NCBI GenBank assembly: GCA_029212955.1
Contig: JARGOW010000211.1
Span: forward strand, 1-6,873
Length of the DNA stretch: 6,873 bases
Direction: 5' to 3'
Source: Planctomycetota bacterium
Lineage (GTDB): Bacteria; Planctomycetota; UBA1135; GCA-002686595
Shown here: positions 4,938 through 6,873 of the stretch, in pieces
How positions within the stretch are numbered: the stretch's first letter is position 1
How the letters are laid out: each line of letters opens with the position of its first letter
The notes under the pieces: model-generated
Database searches by the model: none
What the model was told of the DNA's origin: nothing
What the model saw: the letters and a program-made list of their open reading frames with translations, nothing else
Translations under genes and position numbers: made by a program

Positions 4938-6737
4938 TTACTTGTCGTCGCCGCCGAGGACGGCCAGGAATGCTTTCTGGGGGATTTCCACGTTGCCCAC
5001 CTGGCGCATGCGGCGCTTGCCGGCTTTCTGCTTTTCAAGCAGCTTGCGCTTACGGCTGATGTCACCGCCGTAACACTTGGCGGTCACGTCCTTGCGTAGG
5101 GCAGCGATGTTTTCACGGGCCAAAATTTTCGAGCCGATGGCGGCTTGTAGGCGCACTTCAAACATGTGCCGGGGGATTTCCTTGCGCAGTTTTTTGATCA
5201 CGGCGCGGCCGCGCATGTCGGCGCGGGTGTGGTGCACGATAGAGGACAGGGCGTCCACGTCGTCGCCGTTCACCATGATGCTGAGCTTGACGAGTTTGTC
5301 GGCTTTGTAGCCGGTGACCTCGTAGTTCAGCGTTCCGAATCCGCGGGTGGCCGACTTCAGCTTGTCGTAGAAGTCGTACATGATCTCGGCCAATGGAATG
5401 TCATAGACCAGTTGCACGCGGCTCTGGGACAGGTGTTCCTGGCGGATAAAGATACCCCGGTGGTCCGTGGAAATCTGCATGACCGGGCCGATGTACTCGG
5501 TGGGCATGAGCATGGAAACGCGGGCGATGGGCTCGCGCAGTTCCTCGAACTTGTCCGGGTTGGGTAGGGCGCCGGGGGAATGAACCCAACTCTCGGTGCC
5601 GTCGTGGTTGAGCAGCTGGTAGGTCACCGAAGGCGCGGTCTGGATCATGTCCATATCGAACTCGCGCTCCAGGCGCTGTTCGATGATCTCCATGTGCAGG
5701 AGGCCTAGGAAACCACAGCGATAGCCGAAGCCGAGCGCGTCGGAGGTGACGGCGTCAAAGGTCAAGGACGAATCCGTCAGCGACAGAGACTCGAGCGCAT
5801 CGCGCATGTGCTCGTAGTCGCCAGGGCTGGTCGGATAGAAATCCGCGAACACCATGTGCTGGGGTTCCTTGTAGCCGGGTAGGGGATCGCCTTCGCTGGT
5901 GTTGGCCAGGGTCATCGTGTCGCCCACGCGCACATCGCCCAGGGTCTTGATGTTTGAGATGAAGTAACCCACTTCGCCCACGCCCAAGGTGTCGCAGGGC
6001 ACGAGCTTGGGCATGAAGCGTCCGATCTCGAGGGCGTCGAAGTGGATCTTCGTGGTGGCGCTCATAAAGCGCACTTTATCCTTCTTGCTCAACTGCCCGT
6101 CCACGATTCGCACGTAGACGATGACGCCGCGGTAATCGTCGTAGACGGCGTCGAAGACCAGGGCGCGCAGGGGAGCATCCGCGTCGCCGGTGGGCGGGGG
6201 AACCTCGCGCACGATTTGGTCGAGCACTTCCTTGACGCCCTTGCCGGTTTTGGCCGAGACGTGCAGGGCGTCGGTGGCTTCGATGGCGAAACTGGTTTCG
6301 ATTTCTTCGGCGACCTCATCGGGGCGCGAGTGGGCCAGGTCCACCTTGTTGAGCACCGGCATGATGTGCAGGTCCGCTTCGAGGGCCAGGTAGGCATTGG
6401 CGACGGTTTGTGCTTCGACGCCCTGGGCAGCATCGACCAGGAGCACGGCGCCTTCGCAGGCCTGCATGGACTTTTCGACCTCGTAGTTGAAGTCCACGTG
6501 CCCCGGCGTGTCGATCAGGTTGAGTTCGTAGGTGTTCCCCTCGTACTCGTGGTGAATCGTGACCGAGCGCGCCTTGATGGTGATGCCGCGCTCGAGCTCC
6601 ATGTCATCCAGGAGCTGGGCTTGCATGTCCCGCTTTTTTACGGTGCCTGTGATCTCGAGCATGCGATCGGCCAGGGTCGACTTTCCGTGGTCGATGTGGG
6701 CGATGATGGAGAAGTTACGAATGTACTTGGGTTCCAC
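4938..6737 (-). CDS. lepA: Elongation factor 4 (LepA), ribosome-associated GTPase
   Basis: LepA is a translational GTPase that binds the ribosome; back-translocation and initiation/assembly roles have both been proposed. The 599 residues match the usual family length. The G motifs are AHIDHGKST (13-21), the switch I Thr in RGITI (50-54), DTPGH (76-80, His80 present), NKVD (130-133) and SAKTG (161-165). The C-terminus has the LepA-specific domain, with KCYGGDISRKRKLLEKQKAG and VEIPQKAFLAVL. The start is a GTG at 6737, the only option because an in-frame TAG lies just upstream at 6755-6753; it gives MEPKYIRNFSIIAHIDHGKS, the expected family start. No SD is visible. One oddity: the switch I approach reads MELERGIT where the family normally reads LER(E/D/Q)RGIT, two residues shorter. 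It is the first gene of the lepA-lepB pair. Confidence 0.97.
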   Translation of the reverse strand: MEPKYIRNFSIIAHIDHGKSTLADRMLEITGTVKKRDMQAQLLDDMELERGITIKARSVTIHHEYEGNTYELNLIDTPGHVDFNYEVEKSMQACEGAVLLVDAAQGVEAQTVANAYLALEADLHIMPVLNKVDLAHSRPDEVAEEIETSFAIEATDALHVSAKTGKGVKEVLDQIVREVPPPTGDADAPLRALVFDAVYDDYRGVIVYVRIVDGQLSKKDKVRFMSATTKIHFDALEIGRFMPKLVPCDTLGVGEVGYFISNIKTLGDVRVGDTMTLANTSEGDPLPGYKEPQHMVFADFYPTSPGDYEHMRDALESLSLTDSSLTFDAVTSDALGFGYRCGFLGLLHMEIIEQRLEREFDMDMIQTAPSVTYQLLNHDGTESWVHSPGALPNPDKFEELREPIARVSMLMPTEYIGPVMQISTDHRGIFIRQEHLSQSRVQLVYDIPLAEIMYDFYDKLKSATRGFGTLNYEVTGYKADKLVKLSIMVNGDDVDALSSIVHHTRADMRGRAVIKKLRKEIPRHMFEVRLQAAIGSKILARENIAALRKDVTAKCYGGDISRKRKLLEKQKAGKRRMRQVGNVEIPQKAFLAVLGGDDK

Positions 6738-6793
6738 GGTTGGCTTTGGAGTCTAGCTTGGGGCGCTGCGCCGCAAGGGCGAGGGCCGGGGGT

Positions 6794-6873
6794 TCAACGT
6801 TCGGATGTAGGTGCGATTCCCAGGTGTGCGGGGAGAAGCTTGGCGAGTTCGCGACGGGCGCGGCCCCGGTGGC
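6794..6873 (-). CDS. C-terminal end of an unidentified protein (5' part outside window)
   Basis: One minus-strand frame is open from the right edge to a TGA at 6796-6794 and ends HRGRARRELAKLLPAHLGIAPTSER... in 25 codons (the first 20 residues are HRGRARRELAKLLPAHLGIA). The Arg/Leu/Ala-rich helix and short flexible tail are a plausible protein end, and the stop lies 56 bases before lepA on the same strand, as for an operon neighbour. The fragment is too short to name, and the other minus-strand frames are also partly open. Confidence 0.35.
   Translation of the reverse strand, partial: HRGRARRELAKLLPAHLGIAPTSER

Overview
The window looks like a chromosomal segment of a GC-rich Gram-negative bacterium. 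It resembles Planctomycetota or a related deep lineage. This rests on three things: a signal peptidase I with a large beta-rich insert, an LPS-exporter-type ATPase (implying an outer membrane), and starts that almost never show a Shine-Dalgarno sequence. The phylum is an inference from the style of the proteins, not from a database search.

Right half, minus strand (about 3306-6873): a housekeeping block. It begins at the right edge with the last codons of an unidentified gene. Next come lepA (elongation factor 4, GTG start) and lepB (signal peptidase I) only 9 bases downstream, in the common lepA-lepB operon order. A perfect 16-bp stem hairpin just after lepB probably ends that transcript. 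lptB, an ABC ATPase of the LptB/Lpt type, follows on the same strand after a 219-bp gap and probably has its own promoter.

Middle, plus strand (1560-2846): an unrecognised, probably exported protein converges on lptB. Its reading frame has no stop codon before lptB and runs about 330 bases antisense into it.

Left part, minus strand (1-1116): a nearly complete class II Fic-domain protein (AMP transferase family). It has an N-terminal inhibitory motif, an intact catalytic loop and a C-terminal winged-helix-like segment, and it is cut only by the window edge. It was found by translating the sequence by hand. It has no ATG/GTG start where homology expects one; a CTG at 1116 is the best candidate.

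The 443-bp gap between the divergent fic gene and the exported-protein gene holds the most striking non-coding feature. Three related 16-bp palindromes have centres exactly 31 bp apart, directly upstream of the fic start, and the nearest overlaps a good -10 box. This looks like a cooperative operator array controlling fic, possibly bound by the Fic protein's own winged helix.
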